From Hydrangea macrophylla (lineage: Eukaryota > Streptophyta > Magnoliopsida > Cornales > Hydrangeaceae): DNA of 64,000 nt. Where the stretch lies: NCBI GenBank assembly GCA_033977485.1, contig CM066983.1, positions 112,320,605-112,384,604 of the forward strand, given 5' to 3'. Below are positions 34,025 through 46,544 of the stretch, in pieces (position 1 is the first letter of the stretch; each line of letters begins with the position of its first letter). A model generated the notes under the pieces. The model was not told the origin of the DNA. It ran no database searches and worked only from the letters and a program-made list of their open reading frames with translations. A program made the position numbers and the translations under genes.

Positions 34025-34757
34025 TCGGCTTCGCTTAGGTCTAACCTACAATGGGGGCAAGTCCCCCTAGGTGGTTGATGATGGCAAGCTTCAAAAGACC
34101 CTGCAACCACTATGTTCTAGGTCGGTTACCTACAGTCCTAGCCTCTAAAAGACCCTCGTCTTAGCGAAAGCTTGGGGGGCAGAAAGGCACGATGGACTAA
34201 ACAGGCAATCACACCGGGTACTTACAGGCCTTGCGGTAACTAAATCCAACTCTTAGATAACCCGGGCGCCTACAGTAGTCAGAGGCAATAACTCCACTTA
34301 GGTCCAAACCGACGATAGAGGTGACTAAAATCTCTTAGGTTGGCCGACGATAGAGGAGCAAAAAGACCCTAAAGCAACGTGATTTAAGTTGGCTCCACCA
34401 ACATGGTCAAACTCTTCTCCCAACAGTCTTGACGAAGGCTGACCGGGCGGAAGGTAACCATCCTAGGGTGTTAACATAAAAGACCCTAAAATAATACGCT
34501 TTAGGTCGGTTTTTCCAACATTGTCAAATTCATTTGCCCACAACCTTGACGAAGGTTTACGGGTAGAAGATAACCATCCTGGGAGCTAACTCAAGCAAAA
34601 GATTTCGAATTAGTCCGAGTCTCAACTCTTGGCCAATTCCCGAGCACTCACAAGACTCAGAAGCTCCAAGGCAGCTTCCCTGAGCACTCCGACAATGGCA
34701 AGTGGCATCAAATAGATTTCCAAACTTGCCTCGATATGGCATCCAACCAACCTTGAA
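34025..34757. other. Non-coding 3' spacer of the gag-only element
   Basis: No coding sequence seen. Two related stretches (about 34375-34460 and 34480-34575) share CTTTAGGT or TTTAAGTTGGC, CAACATGGTCAAA and TTGACGAAGG, which suggests an internal duplication. Confidence 0.45.
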
Positions 34758-34770
34758 AATGGGGGGCAGC
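34756..34770 (+). other. Polypurine tract of the gag-only element
   Basis: GAAAATGGGGGGCAGC directly precedes the 3' LTR start at 34771. Confidence 0.7.
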
Positions 34771-35655
34771 TGATACACCCAAAATTGGCTCTATCCCATT
34801 ACCGAGCGGTTCAAATCAGTAGCCAGTCCATGTCCCGGTCAAATCATGCACAGCTCCTCGGACAAGCATCAGCCCAAGCGGTCTAGTCTACTCGTGACTC
34901 ACCATCCCGAGCAGTTCATTCATGACCAGATCAACAGGCCGGGAAGACCACACTGGCACGATCCATACAGGTGCAGTCAAGCCAGGCCCGCAAGGCACAC
35001 CCCAGAATATTCCAGACAGTTTCCTATTCAAACTAGAAGACTAATGGAAAGGGCAAATTGTTTCCTAATCCAGTTAGGAAACCCCCACAATTAATGCCAA
35101 TCAATCCTAATACAATTAGAAAACTTACTTGATTAATGTCAATCACATCCTAATTGGATCATCATTTTCTTATCCATGTACGAGTAGGTCTCTTGCATCT
35201 ATAAAAGAGACCACTCACCCCCATAGAAAGGGTTCAACTTTTCAGTCTTTACAGCACCTCTATAGTGGTCACCAACAGGCCCAGCCGACCTACGGTAGCT
35301 CCAAACTATTGTTGGTTCACCACAGGTCCCTGGCTTTTTACAGTATAGTGAACGTGCTCAGACACACACGTGGACGTAGGTACCTGTAGACACCCCATTT
35401 TGTCGACTATCAGATTTAAGAGACCCATAGCTTGGTGGTTCACAATGATCGTAAAAGACTCAATAGGACTCCTAGAAGTCAGTTATATCTCTCAAAATGC
35501 TCAGAATGACCAAAATGCCCCTGAAAGCCCGAAAGCTCCCAGATTTAGACCAAAAGATCTCGAAGAATGCTATGTCGTAAGAAAAGTAAGATAATGAGTT
35601 TCTAAGTACAGTCGGATGAAATTGTCAGCTCCCAGAGACCCCCGAAAAGTCCCCG

Positions 35656-35862
35656 TTGACCGGTTTGACCAAGGTTTGACCAGGTTTGACCAAGTTTGAC
35701 CGAAATCGTCCGAATTCGCCAGAATCATTCTAGATCATGTGAAAAGTATTAAAATGAGTTTTAAAATAAAATCGAGCGAAAACGTCAGCTCTTGGGAACT
35801 CTCGGAGGTTTCCAAAACTTCCCGGGAATTCCAAGTTTGACCAGTTTGACCAGAATTTGACT
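35656..35862 (+). promoter_or_regulatory. Dense W-box (TTGACC/T) cluster
   Basis: TTGACC occurs five times in about 46 bp (35656-35701). Two more TTGACC and one TTGACT lie at about 35837-35862. W-boxes are the binding sites of plant WRKY factors. Clusters in LTRs can give defence- or stress-induced transcription; activity here is inferred. Confidence 0.5.
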
Positions 35863-36223
35863 TTAGAACCGGAGCACCATAACAATTTTCAAATATTTTT
35901 CATGGATACTAGAGGTCAATAGCTTTCCAACGGTATATCGCACATAATTTTTGGATTTAAAACGAGTTTATTATGAATTTCCGAAGGCGAAAAAGGCGAT
36001 CAAATCGGCTTTTATCGCAAATACCGCAAAACTTTTCAAAGTGACCTATCCCCGGTTTATTTTTTTTTTATGTAAAATAGACTCCATTACCTTTCCAATG
36101 GTATATCACAACCTCAATTTGGAGTTCGTATGCATTTTCTGTGAATTTCGGACGAAATAGGGCCTTTTCGCGAATATCGGAACCTCTGGGGGCCTAAACA
36201 GGATTATCCAGACGATTGAGGAG

Positions 36224-36291
36224 CAGTGCCGCCACGGCACTGGCCCACTTCCGCCGCGGCACTGGCCCAGTGCCGCCGCGGCACTCTCCTC
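36224..36291. repeat. GC-rich palindromic repeats in the solo LTR
   Basis: AGTGCCGCCGCGGCACT and close variants (AGTGCCGCCACGGCACT, TTCCGCCGCGGCACT) occur three times in 68 bp in an otherwise AT-rich LTR. Confidence 0.75.
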
Positions 36292-38685
36292 CAGAACAGT
36301 GTATTTTTGTAATTTTTCTTGGGGGTTCATTTTGATTAATTGAAAACCAAAATGACGTAGTTCTATGTTCACAGATGTTTGGAGCCAATGGGAACACTTC
36401 TAAAACCGCAAAACCACCTCAAATTGGCCTGTATAAACCCCCTATTGCTCTTCATTTTGGGGTTGTCAAATGTAAGCTTTGAAAAGTTTGAGAGAGAAAG
36501 TTGTAGAGATAATGTTAGAATAGAGAGAAAAGAAGCTTTCTTCTTTGATTTTCAAAACAAAAGTGAGTTCTAAACTTTGTTTTTTACTTCATTACTCCTA
36601 TTTACTTCAACATTCAATACACCCAACCACCATTTTAGTGAGCATTTAAGAGAGAGGAAGCTTCTTCTATGTCCAATGTCATCATATATGAGTGAAACAC
36701 CAAACTACAAGTTCAATACATCATGAATATAATCTATTAATCATTATCTACTTGCTTGTTTATACAATGTTCATCTCTTCTTACCTCATTTCTTTTTTAT
36801 TTTTCTTTATTTACTTACTAGTTCATCATCATCTAGATGATGACATGAAGTTTGAGGTGAGTGAATCCTTATGGATAGTAGCTCTTGACCTCAAAAACAT
36901 GTTTGATAGATGATGATCATAACTTCAATACCTCCAAGGTATCTTTGAAGTTATGTTCAAATGAAAATAAATATCTCCAACAATCTTGGGGGTTCTTGAT
37001 GATGAGTTTGATGTTGACATTTTAAGTGGCTATAATCTTTATTGGGTATTGAAAATATGCTTTCAAAACATCTACTTCAAAACCCCTCTTGAAACCCCTC
37101 ATTTTGATCGAAAGAAAGAAAACTCTAGTTTTTCCCAAAATCTTCAAAACAGTGAGTCAAAACAGTGAGTGATCTGAGTTCAAAGATTTTTCTAGAACTC
37201 AATACTCAATGTATGGATGTAAGGCCACTTGAAAAGTCTTCCTAACTCATTAGAGAACACCCATGATTTTTGGTTTGACTTGAAAATACTTGAAAATGGT
37301 CCATTTGAACCCAAACATTCCTTCCAGACATTCTGCCTCTGCTGTCACAGCAGCTTGGTTGACTTCCAGCTTCTTTTTCAGAAAACTTTTCCAAAAGGGG
37401 TGGTCCCAAATTATTTTTCCCTTAAACTTCAATGTCTTAAGGAACTTTCTGTATAAAATGGGCCTCCAGATCATTTGTTTTCATTTTCTAAGATTTTTCA
37501 ACATTTCTGTCGACAATACGGACTCTGTTTCTGAGTGACCTTCATTGTTTATATGATTTCTCTCAATCTGTGATAGTTATTAAAGATTGGCTTTTTGGGT
37601 AGTGTCCTAGACACAATAAGGAAGATCTCCATAAAAAATCATGCACTGAAAACATTCCTAACCCTTCTTTTCAATTTTCAAAAGATCTAGTTACAATTCT
37701 GTCCACTATTCACAGCAAGCACATTTTAACTTTCATTCTTTGATTTGATGCTTATATGCATTCCAAATTAGTTCATATCTTAGGAAGTAGTTCATATTAC
37801 ATTTGTATATATCCCATGATGATTTCATTCATACATTCATTCATTCTCTAGGCTTTTAAGTCACTTTAGCAAGTTCATGTACACAAACACACTACAACCT
37901 TTGCACATTTTAAGATCTTACATTACATTCATGCAAGATTTGGGACTTTTGTGACTCCAAATCTAAGAAGATTATAAGGAATGATTATGATCACACGTTC
38001 ATGCTTCCCCTCGATCTAATCCTCCTTTCTCATCCGTCCTGGGGATTGAGAGACCTTCTTTTCTTAAAGATTAACATGCATCATACTAGCTTGCTAATCA
38101 TATTTTGGTTTCTTCAATTATTTGTTTCAAGAACAATTCATGTCTCCTTAGATTAGGAAAACTTTATTACTTGATATGTGATTAGACGATTTTTCCTAGG
38201 TTTGTTTTGTGTGATCTTTCACTTTGCATTGTGTGATACTTGGCTTAGATCTTATGAATGATATCTTATCTTTTGATCTTCCTATTTCAAGATTCTTATG
38301 TGATGTAATATACTATCATAGTATTAATTGTCGAACTATACATAGTATAAGATGATTATTTGGATGCTAATTGAGGCCCGTCAAAAGACGGGGCGAGTTG
38401 AGGGTGTTTTAGTTGCGACAAAGGCTCATTCCTCTCTCGTACCAAAACCCCGAGCCAAGTTCTTTGGTTATGAAGGGCTGGTGCCCTTTATCCGTTTGGG
38501 TGAGTCAAAATTAGGTTTCTTGGTTCCTTAAAGACCAAGTGGCGACTCTGTATCTGTTTTCAACAGACCTTTCCTTTTCTTTCTTTAATCCAAATCAATT
38601 TTAAACGAAAACAAAACAAGCGAGTGGTGGAAGCCCGTGTGTCCACAGTACCTTCATTAACAAGGCCGAATCACATACGAAAAAC

Positions 38686-38722
<37 letters not shown>

Positions 38723-38808
38723 ACTCTCTCTCTCTCCTTAAATTGCTTTAACCAAATTTTGGCATCATCAACAATAATCATATCATATATATTAATATAA
38801 AAAAAACC

Positions 38809-38968
38809 AGAAAATGTTACATGGCACAATAGGAAAGCGTTTGGTAATCGTTTCCCTTTTTTATTTTGAAAATGAAAACTGAAATTGGGCCAAAAAACAA
38901 AAAAAATAGGAAAAAAAAGTTTTTCACATGATCTGCAAAATCGATATATTACAAAACTGGCCCTAAGC
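38809..38968. repeat. Member of a dispersed MITE-like family
   Basis: Contains GCGTTTGGTAATCGTTTCCC, ATGAAAACTGAAATTGGGCC and ends ACTGGCCCTAAGCG. Similar to the copies near 6410 and 58335. Confidence 0.4.
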
Positions 38969-39125
38969 GAATCCTTATGAGTTTGGAGTATCAAGTGGAG
39001 ACGATTTGAGGGTCAGTAGGGATTGTTCATCGAGAGGGAAACAAAAAATATAGACTGATAAAAGATGGCTAGATTACATGAGTTTATATAATATAGGTTA
39101 GAGAATTCTAGAACTTAAGTACTTA

Positions 39126-39432
39126 GAGCTCGTTTGTTTGGCGGATAATTAGGGAGGATTGGACTATTTTGGTCCAATCCGGGTCAATAAATAGTTCAAT
39201 CCGGGTCAATACCTTGATTGTTTGGTCATTTTAAGTATAAGTTAACCCTAGGTATAATAGTATGTGGTTAAAATTGTACCATGTAGGAGGTATTACACAA
39301 TACCAGGCGAGGGAATGTACTAAAAATGTGGGGATAAATGTTAAGTGGGATTGTGATGTAAAATGATTGACCCGCCCCTGTCATATAAAAGGGACCAATC
39401 AATCCTTATTCCTGTATTTGTCTCACATTTTT

Positions 39433-39494
<62 letters not shown>

Positions 39495-41757
39495 ACGAGG
39501 AGGCGACACAGACGCATAGAGCTGTGAAGGGACGACCAAACGACGAAGGGATGACAGAGCCGAGCTTCATTCATCTTCATCACCGACCTTCGTAACCTTC
39601 TCAGATTTGGGGTTCGTTAACAACATATCTCGTTTTTTTTTTTGTTAGGGTTTTGCAGATTCGCTAAAAAAAAGTAGATCTAAGCATATATGACATTTCT
39701 TCTTTAGATATATAAGTTCTTAACTTAAATTTGTTAAAAATGTAAAAGGTTTGGCTTAGATCTAACTTAAGATCACAGATCTAGGTTAGTTTTTGGGTTT
39801 TGTCAAGAGTTTAATTTCTGCTGCTTGATTTTCCAATGTTTTCTTGGCTGGGATTCTGAAATTTATATTATATATGAGATATTCTACATAGATATACAAT
39901 TTTTGAAGTTAAATTTGTTGAAAATCTACACTAGTTCTAATGGGATTGGTGTATAACCTTGGTATAGGCACTAGGCAGAACACGAGTCAATATACATATA
40001 TACACATGTGCGCGCGCGTGTGTGTGTGTGTATAAATCTTCACACCAGGTCCTTCACATTCCATTTGGATATTTTCCAATCATGCTTTGTAGTTGGTGCT
40101 TACTATGACCAAAATCTTCACACAAATCTTTGGGGTTTATGTATGTTTTTTTTTTTTTGGGTACAAAAAGATGTAAACCATATCAGACATCAATCCTAAA
40201 ATTTCTGATGATCAAAAGATTCAAAACATATTGATTTTTTTTTTTTTGTATAAATTAAGTGAGGCTAGTTTATTATAAAAAAAACACTAATTTTTTAAAA
40301 CAATAACACTTGGATGAAGATCAAGTATCCTAGCTAGACATTAATGGTCTCATTACATGCCTGAACTTGTGGTCTGAAAAACATCACCAATCAAATATTA
40401 ATGTGGCCTGATTACATGGTATGTTTGTTAATTGTTTTTGTATTACAGTTTCATGGGTGATCTTTTTGTCATTTGTTTTTTGTTTGTGTTTATTGGGGGA
40501 ATTTTGTTTTGCACTCCAGTTGTTTGTGGTAATCTCTATATCAGATTCATTCTATTTGTTTTTCGTTTGTGTTTATTGAGAATTTTGTTTCTCGTTTGAG
40601 GAACTAAAGGAATCGATTGTGGAGGAGCATGTTAGATTTCAAAACATTCAAACTTAATTGATGCATGTTACCGAAAATGTAGTTTGGAATGAAATAGAAA
40701 TCTCATTGATTTGGGTTTTCTTATTGTTATTTTATACCATCTTAGTTGCTATAAAATCAACACTTGGATGAAGATCAAGTATCCTAGTGATCATTTTTTT
40801 TCTAGAAAAATGAAATAAAAAATAGAATATTGAATGTGGTAACCGGTGGGTTACCAATTTTGTTAGACTCTTTGATTGTTTGCATTTTTTGTTCTTTTGT
40901 TTGATATGATCAATGTATTGGGTTTTTCTGTAAAGTTGGAATTTGTCTTTAGGTTTTTCTGCAGTATGTTTGATTGTTTGTTTTGCTGGCTTTGGTTTGC
41001 GTTGAGGATTTCTTTGGGATTTTTGTGGCACTTCTCTTTTGGCCTATAATACAGTGGGGTCTGAGTTGTTCTCAAATGTTGATGTTTTGTGGCTATTTTC
41101 AATTGCTTGGCAGCATCTTGATTTTTTTTCAAGTGAAATTGAATAATTGTTCATGACTTGAGTTGCAGATATTCATGAAGATAACTACCCATTGGGATTG
41201 GTGATGGATACCTTGACGCCGTTGAAACATTTAACATGGGAGAGAGAATTGAAAAACGGAAAACAGAGGACAAGCTCATTGATACTTGTTCTATGAGAGT
41301 TTTTTTTTAATAGTTGTATTTTATTAAATTTGGTGGTTGTAATTTATTGACATTTGTTGTACTTTGATAAACTTATTTGTTGCAATTCATTAATGTTGAT
41401 AGTACTTTATTCAATTTGTTTATGTTTGGAATTGGCCCTATGGTGTTTTAATACTTTCGGATAAATTTTTGTAGTTGATGTTATAGAAAATAATTGATTT
41501 GAAGGTATGTTGGCAATTTGGTTATTTTTTCATAAAAGGGTATTTTTGGAAAATTTTAGATTTATTCAGGTTTATACCACAATCCTCCAAATACAGTATT
41601 GGACTATCTGAATTTTATCTCCAGTTTTATCTTGTACGCACCAAACACAGTATAAAACTAATACTGCACTGTTTTATTTCATGGTTAGTTATATAAGGAT
41701 AACTAACTACACTTTATTACAATACCTCTTTATCCTATCTGGCAAACAAACTAACCC
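39126..41757. mobile_element. PIF/Harbinger-like element without transposase
   Basis: Terminal inverted repeats GAGCTCGTTTGTTTGGCGGATA and, reverse-complemented, GGGTTAGTTTGTTTGCCAGATA, flanked by the 3-bp TSD TTA (39123-39125 and 41758-41760), as in PIF/Harbinger. It is 2.6 kb with no transposase or Myb-like ORF. The interior holds a GA microsatellite, CT- and T-rich stretches and a duplicated phrase ACACTTGGATGAAGATCAAG (40306 and 40760), which resemble leader and intron sequence. It could be a deletion derivative or could have captured host sequence. Confidence 0.7.
39434..39492. repeat. GA dinucleotide microsatellite
   Basis: About 29 uninterrupted GA/AG units. Confidence 0.95.
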
Positions 41758-41780
41758 TTAATGTATACATGTATCACTTC

Positions 41781-43993
41781 TGTAGATAGTAGTTCACAAC
41801 TCATATAGGTTGACCAGTACACATCACCAACGACTCCATGTGTGCCAATATCACCACTGATTATGGGCTCCACCAACAATAGCCGCTACAAACAAGGCCC
41901 ACCCCACGAAGCCCACAGTGAAACTCCACGACTGAGAAACTCTCCCCGAGGCCCATCTCAAGTAGCCCACTCTAAAGTCTCACTTCGAATGAGCCCACTT
42001 CGAAGCCTCACCCCAGAGAGTACCCACTCCGAAGAACACTCCAAAGTACCGACTCTATAGTACCCACTCCGAAGCCCGACTCTAGAGTACCCACTCTGAA
42101 ACCCACTTCAGAGTAATCACTCGAAAGACCCACTTCAGAATACCCACAAACAAAGCCCACTGTGAAGGAGCCTACCCCAAAGCAAAGTGGCCCCATTCTC
42201 ACCTGCTGCCCTCTCTACTCGATCCACCACCACTCACTTGACACGTGGACCAAAACCTTAGGTGGTCACTCCCTCGATCACTTGTCGAGACTGGCCATCG
42301 CTTGGAATATCCACTCACTATGGAATTGGCCGTCGCTTGGAATAACCACTTGCTCTCAAAAGCGTCGCTTACAATCCTCACGCGCCGCAACAGATCTCCC
42401 CTCGATACGCCCCATAAACATTGTACTACACACAAGCAAACACTCATACATGGACTCTCCATCCTTGGTCATGAATCAGTACCAAGGGTGGCCAGATCCA
42501 CTGGGAACTCGAGAACTCATGGCTCGGTGGCTAGAACCAGGGGCACCTCCCTACCTGAACGCCTCACAGACAAAGCTAGGGTTGGTCCCAAAGTGAAAGA
42601 GAGACACGTGACCATCGATCACGTGCCCTGCTCCTCCAACCTCACAACCAATTAGAGAGGCCCATATCCACAAGTCCAGCTGAAATCTTTGACTCTTACC
42701 CTGCCTAGTCACTTCAACCTCGCTGAGTATTCTACAAACCAATAGCATGATCTCGAAGAATCCCGATGCTTAACCTTCTGCACCAGTGGAAACCATCTCT
42801 ATACAATACCAAATCGTCGCTCCAAGCGACAATACATCTTGCCAAACCAATAGAAAAGCCTTGATATTTCCCCCTTGCTTAAACCTTAGAACCTATAAAA
42901 GAAGAACCTCGATTCCCTCCCTTGCTGAATCTACTGCACCAATAGCAAAGCCTTGATATTCTCCCTCGCTTAAACCCTTGCACCAATAGCAAGGCTCGAT
43001 ACTTTCCCTCGTTTAAACCACTACACCAATGTTAAGCCAGCTCTCGTCGACTCACCTACAGTATAAAAAGACTACACTTTGAACCCATCGTTGTTTGACC
43101 TCCCGCTTATTCAAAATTCCATTTAATGCTTCAACTACCTTAAACATACGCATTTAAGTCCCCATCTACCTCAAACAGACGAACCACTCCAAAAGTGCCA
43201 ACTCAGCTACTCCCAGCTGTGCCAAGAGCCTCACAAACCCTACATAAATACCAACCCTATTCGATATATCAAAAAAGCCCGATCTGAAGCTTTATCCCAG
43301 TCCAACTCGGTCTAACCAAACAATAACTCAATTTGAATCTACACTTCAGACATTTACTCCCATCCTTAAACTCTTCGAAAAGACCCTTGGTCATCACTTG
43401 GTCTCCACCAACTGCCTTTAGACCTTCCACCACCTACCTTAAACTCGCCAAGACTCTAGTAGATACTTACCACATACTACCACATCCATCTAAGACCACG
43501 ACGCTTACTGCTTTCTCTCTTTCTCTCATTTGGGGCTACCTTGGTTCTCACTCGAGCCATGCCCTCTCCGACTCCCATTTCTCTACTGCATTTTTATACA
43601 GTATTCCCTCTGTCCCATATTAAGAGTCTTTGATGCCATTTTTGATGTCCCATTTTAAGAGTCTTTGAAAAGTTAAAGTACTTTAATACTCTCTTTCCAA
43701 ATTTGCCCTTTATTATGTCCAACTTTTCCCTCTTTTTTTTTATGTGATACTATAATTTTGAATTTCAAAAAGGACAATATTGGAAAGTTAAAAATCCCAC
43801 CAAAATCAAGGTTGTTCCCTCAATAAGTTGGAATTCCCAAAAGAGACCCTTAATATGGGACGGAGGGAGTATTATTCTACTACACTTTCTGTATTATTTT
43901 ATCATATTTTATTTGTTGTTTCACTTGTACTAATCTGCTTACGTACTATAGCCATCCATATATCTCATGCACATCACACAAGAACCTATCACT
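41781..43993 (+). repeat. 5' LTR of the LARD-like element
   Basis: 2213 bp, TGTAGATAGTAG to AACCTATCACT, with the terminal CA apparently mutated. Longer than its partner because of a nested Stowaway MITE. Has about 25-bp internal repeats (GAGTACCCACTCCGAAGCCC, 41990-42150). Confidence 0.88.
43604..43869. mobile_element. Stowaway-like MITE with TA target duplication
   Basis: The left end TTCCCTCTGTCCCATATTAA and the reverse complement of the right end, CTCCCTCCGTCCCATATTAA, are inverted repeats, with TA on both sides (43602-43603, 43870-43871). The other LTR (near 54397) lacks it and shows the unoccupied site between TTTTTATACA and TTATTCTACTAC. Confidence 0.92.
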
Positions 43994-43996
43994 TTT

Positions 43997-44014
43997 TGGC
44001 GACCACCGTGGGAG
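43997..44014 (+). other. Primer-site-like sequence of the LARD-like element
   Basis: TGGCGACCACCGTGGGAG lies 3 bp past the 5' LTR. The TGGCGAC start is seen in sites for tRNA-Arg in some Tat/Ogre elements, but I cannot confirm the tRNA. Confidence 0.45.
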
Positions 44015-44132
44015 GTATACTCGCATGCAGGTTAGGGAACATAGAACACTAATTTTTAGGTATTGCTCAACGTCGTCTTAATTTTTGCGAGCCAAGGGAG
44101 TCCACTGGTTCCATCCCTCCTTTCTTAGAGCA

Positions 44133-44169
<37 letters not shown>

Positions 44170-44559
44170 GTCTTCACCTTGCCTCTGCACTACCAAGTCT
44201 CAATTAAAAAAAAAAAAGAAAAAGAAATCAGTGGCAACTGTTCCATTTTTGGCCCCACTACAATATTTGAACTGGTTTGACGAACAACAATTTTTTGCCT
44301 AATGCTCAATACCATCATTTGCAAGCCAATTGTTTTAACATCTCTCTTATTATTATTATTATTTTGCTTCGTCTCTCTATTTCATTGCACCTATATGTAT
44401 ATATATATATATTTGTATGTGACCCAACTCCTTCCCCTCCCTACTCCAACTCTGTGACGTTACTCCAACTCTATGATATTCATATATTTTATGGTTTTAA
44501 CACTTTTTTTTTAATTACAAAACCATTATATTTTTCTTTTCTCATGAATGTCAAAATTT

Positions 44560-45995
44560 ATTACTCCGTATCAAACGACCAAAATCACAATTTTTGACAT
44601 ATTTGAATTTATTGAAAATCACTTTTCAATATATATATATATATATTTAATCTCCATAATTTGATGTGAGTCATTCAATTTTTTTTTTTACATAGATAAT
44701 TTCTTAAATAAAAAAGAAAGAAGAAGGGAAAAAAAAAAAACATGACATGCCCCAAATCATTTCAAAACTAAGTGCTCACCTACACGAGCCCACAATTTTT
44801 GGAATCATCCCAAACGGACATCGGATGAAGAATTCATGGCAAGTCAAAGTTTGTTTAGTAAAAAAAAATCCCCATGCTCAAAATACCTTTGCATAATTTT
44901 TAAGAAACATTATGACCATACCATAATTTTTTGGACAAAAAACTATGACTTTGTCATAACTTTTGCCAAAATCTTTTGAAATGATTTGCACTTACTGTCC
45001 TTATATCACAAGTAAACATCACCCAAGCACACATCACCCGAGACCCCCTCCTGTCAGTCTCTCTTTCTCTCCATGGGCCTCACTATCACACCAAAAAAAA
45101 CAATATTGGCAAACAAGAGCCTACCCCTGTTTATAATACTTTTTTAATATTATTATTTTTTTATCATGTTACAAATTTTTTGGTCAAAAGTTACAGTTAC
45201 AATTTTTGCCATGGTAATTGCATTTATTTTCTTTTTTTTCTCATGGTTATTAGAAAACCACATAGTTCCAATTTTTATCATGGTCATCACATTTTTTTTT
45301 CCCTCTCGACATCAAGTTAGAATTTTCGTCATCCAGCGACAATTTTACTTATCAAAGTGACACTTCGATGTGCTACAACATCACATTTCTCTTTTACATG
45401 AGCGCATTTTGCATGCGAGTCAAAAAAAAAATTCAAATAAATTTACAAAGTAGATAGTCACATTTTTTTTGACCAAGCTTGAACTATTGAAAATCAACTT
45501 TCTAAAATTTCATTTCAAAACTTTGGGACCTAGTGGGTCATTTAAATTGTCATTTTTTGAGTTACAAAAGTCATGTCCCAAATCACTTTCAAATAAAGTG
45601 CTCATCGTCACGAGTCCACAGCTTATCATCGGACTTCCAGATGAAAAGGATATGATAATTCAAAGCTTTTGGATCAAAAGTCGATATGTGCACCGTACAT
45701 CTTGTCACAACATATTATTTTTCAATTTCTTTTAACACATGCTGAGGAAGTCATCTTTGTCTCACGGTCTCACTAATTGGTCTCATATACAATTCAAAGA
45801 AAATGAATATAAAATTATGTAACACATGCTTTCATCTAAGTTCTATGACTTACATCACCAACACTCGACTCAGTTTCTCTCCTTGGGCCCACACCCAATA
45901 CAAAACAAATTTTTTTTTTACCCACACCCCTTACCTCCTCCTCAGCTTTCTCTCTCCACCCTCTGGCCCTCACTTTTCTCTCTCCACTTTCTCAT
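44560..45995. repeat. Internal duplication within the LARD-like element
   Basis: About 44600-45115 and about 45470-45985 share ordered phrases: ATTGAAAATCA, CATTTCAAAACTA, AAGTGCTCA then CACGAGYCCACA, ATCGGA then GATGAA, TCTCTCCATGGGCC or CTCTCCTTGGGCC. This is an old direct duplication of about 0.5 kb. Confidence 0.5.
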
Positions 45996-46028
<33 letters not shown>

Positions 46029-46544
46029 ACAATCCCTAGGGCCCCACCCCCTACTAAAGTTTTGGGTCATGCACAAACAACCCCAATCGACAACCCATTC
46101 GACGGCCAAGCATGGACCCCACCTCTCCAATCGACAACCCCTACCAACAAAACCCAAAACCCCACATCGACACCCAAAATCCATCACCACCCCCCTCATT
46201 GCCACTCTCGGATCCACAAACTCCAACTCATCGCCAAAATAGACAGGATCCACCATTCCCATCGCCAACACCAAACGCCACCAACTTTCCCAGCGACAGT
46301 TCCATCGATCACCCATCTCCTTTCATCGCCAACTCCTTCACCCCCGACCCCACCCCACCCCACATCGACAAAACCCCCTCTCTCTCCTCGTCAGCCTCCA
46401 TCACCACCACTAACCACCAACCCCCAACCCATTGCCATAAGCCATAAAGGCGGGACCCACACCCTCTCTCTCTACCGCAGCCACGGGTACCTCTCCTTCG
46501 ATCGCCAACCCCAACCTCATCAATACAACACCCCATTGCCAGAT
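45996..46544. repeat. CATCGCCAAC-rich low-complexity region, left part
   Basis: Recurring CCATCGCCAAC, ATCGACAACCC and CCACCACC words. Open frames here are Pro/Thr/His/Ser-rich artefacts of the composition. The same character resumes at 48050 after the nested solo LTR. Confidence 0.6.

Larger units (their letters stand above)
35385..38647 (+). mobile_element. 3.26-kb solo LTR, Tat/Ogre-like, TSD GTACC
   Basis: Starts TGTAGACACCCCATTTTG and ends GTGTGTCCACA, flanked by GTACC at 35380-35384 and 38648-38652. The 5' LTR copy of the host element shows the uninterrupted site. The start and the AGTGGCGACTCTGT motif near 38548 recall Tat/Ogre LTRs. No coding frame is recognisable. It contains a W-box cluster and GC-rich palindromes. 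Confidence 0.88.
31596..38770 (+). mobile_element. Gag-only LTR retrotransposon (TR-GAG type), Tat-like
   Basis: LTRs at 31596-32290 and 34771-38770 (the second split by a later insertion) enclose only 2.48 kb containing a gag-like frame and no protease, reverse transcriptase or integrase. The flanks ACCAT (31591-31595) and ACAAT (38771-38775) could be a TSD with one mutation. It would depend on enzymes from an autonomous relative. Confidence 0.8.
34771..38770 (+). repeat. 3' LTR of the gag-only element, split
   Basis: 34771-35384 and 38653-38770 together match the 5' LTR. The second piece has an expanded CT microsatellite (about 38690-38736). The break is the 3.26-kb solo LTR at 35385-38647. 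Confidence 0.88.
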
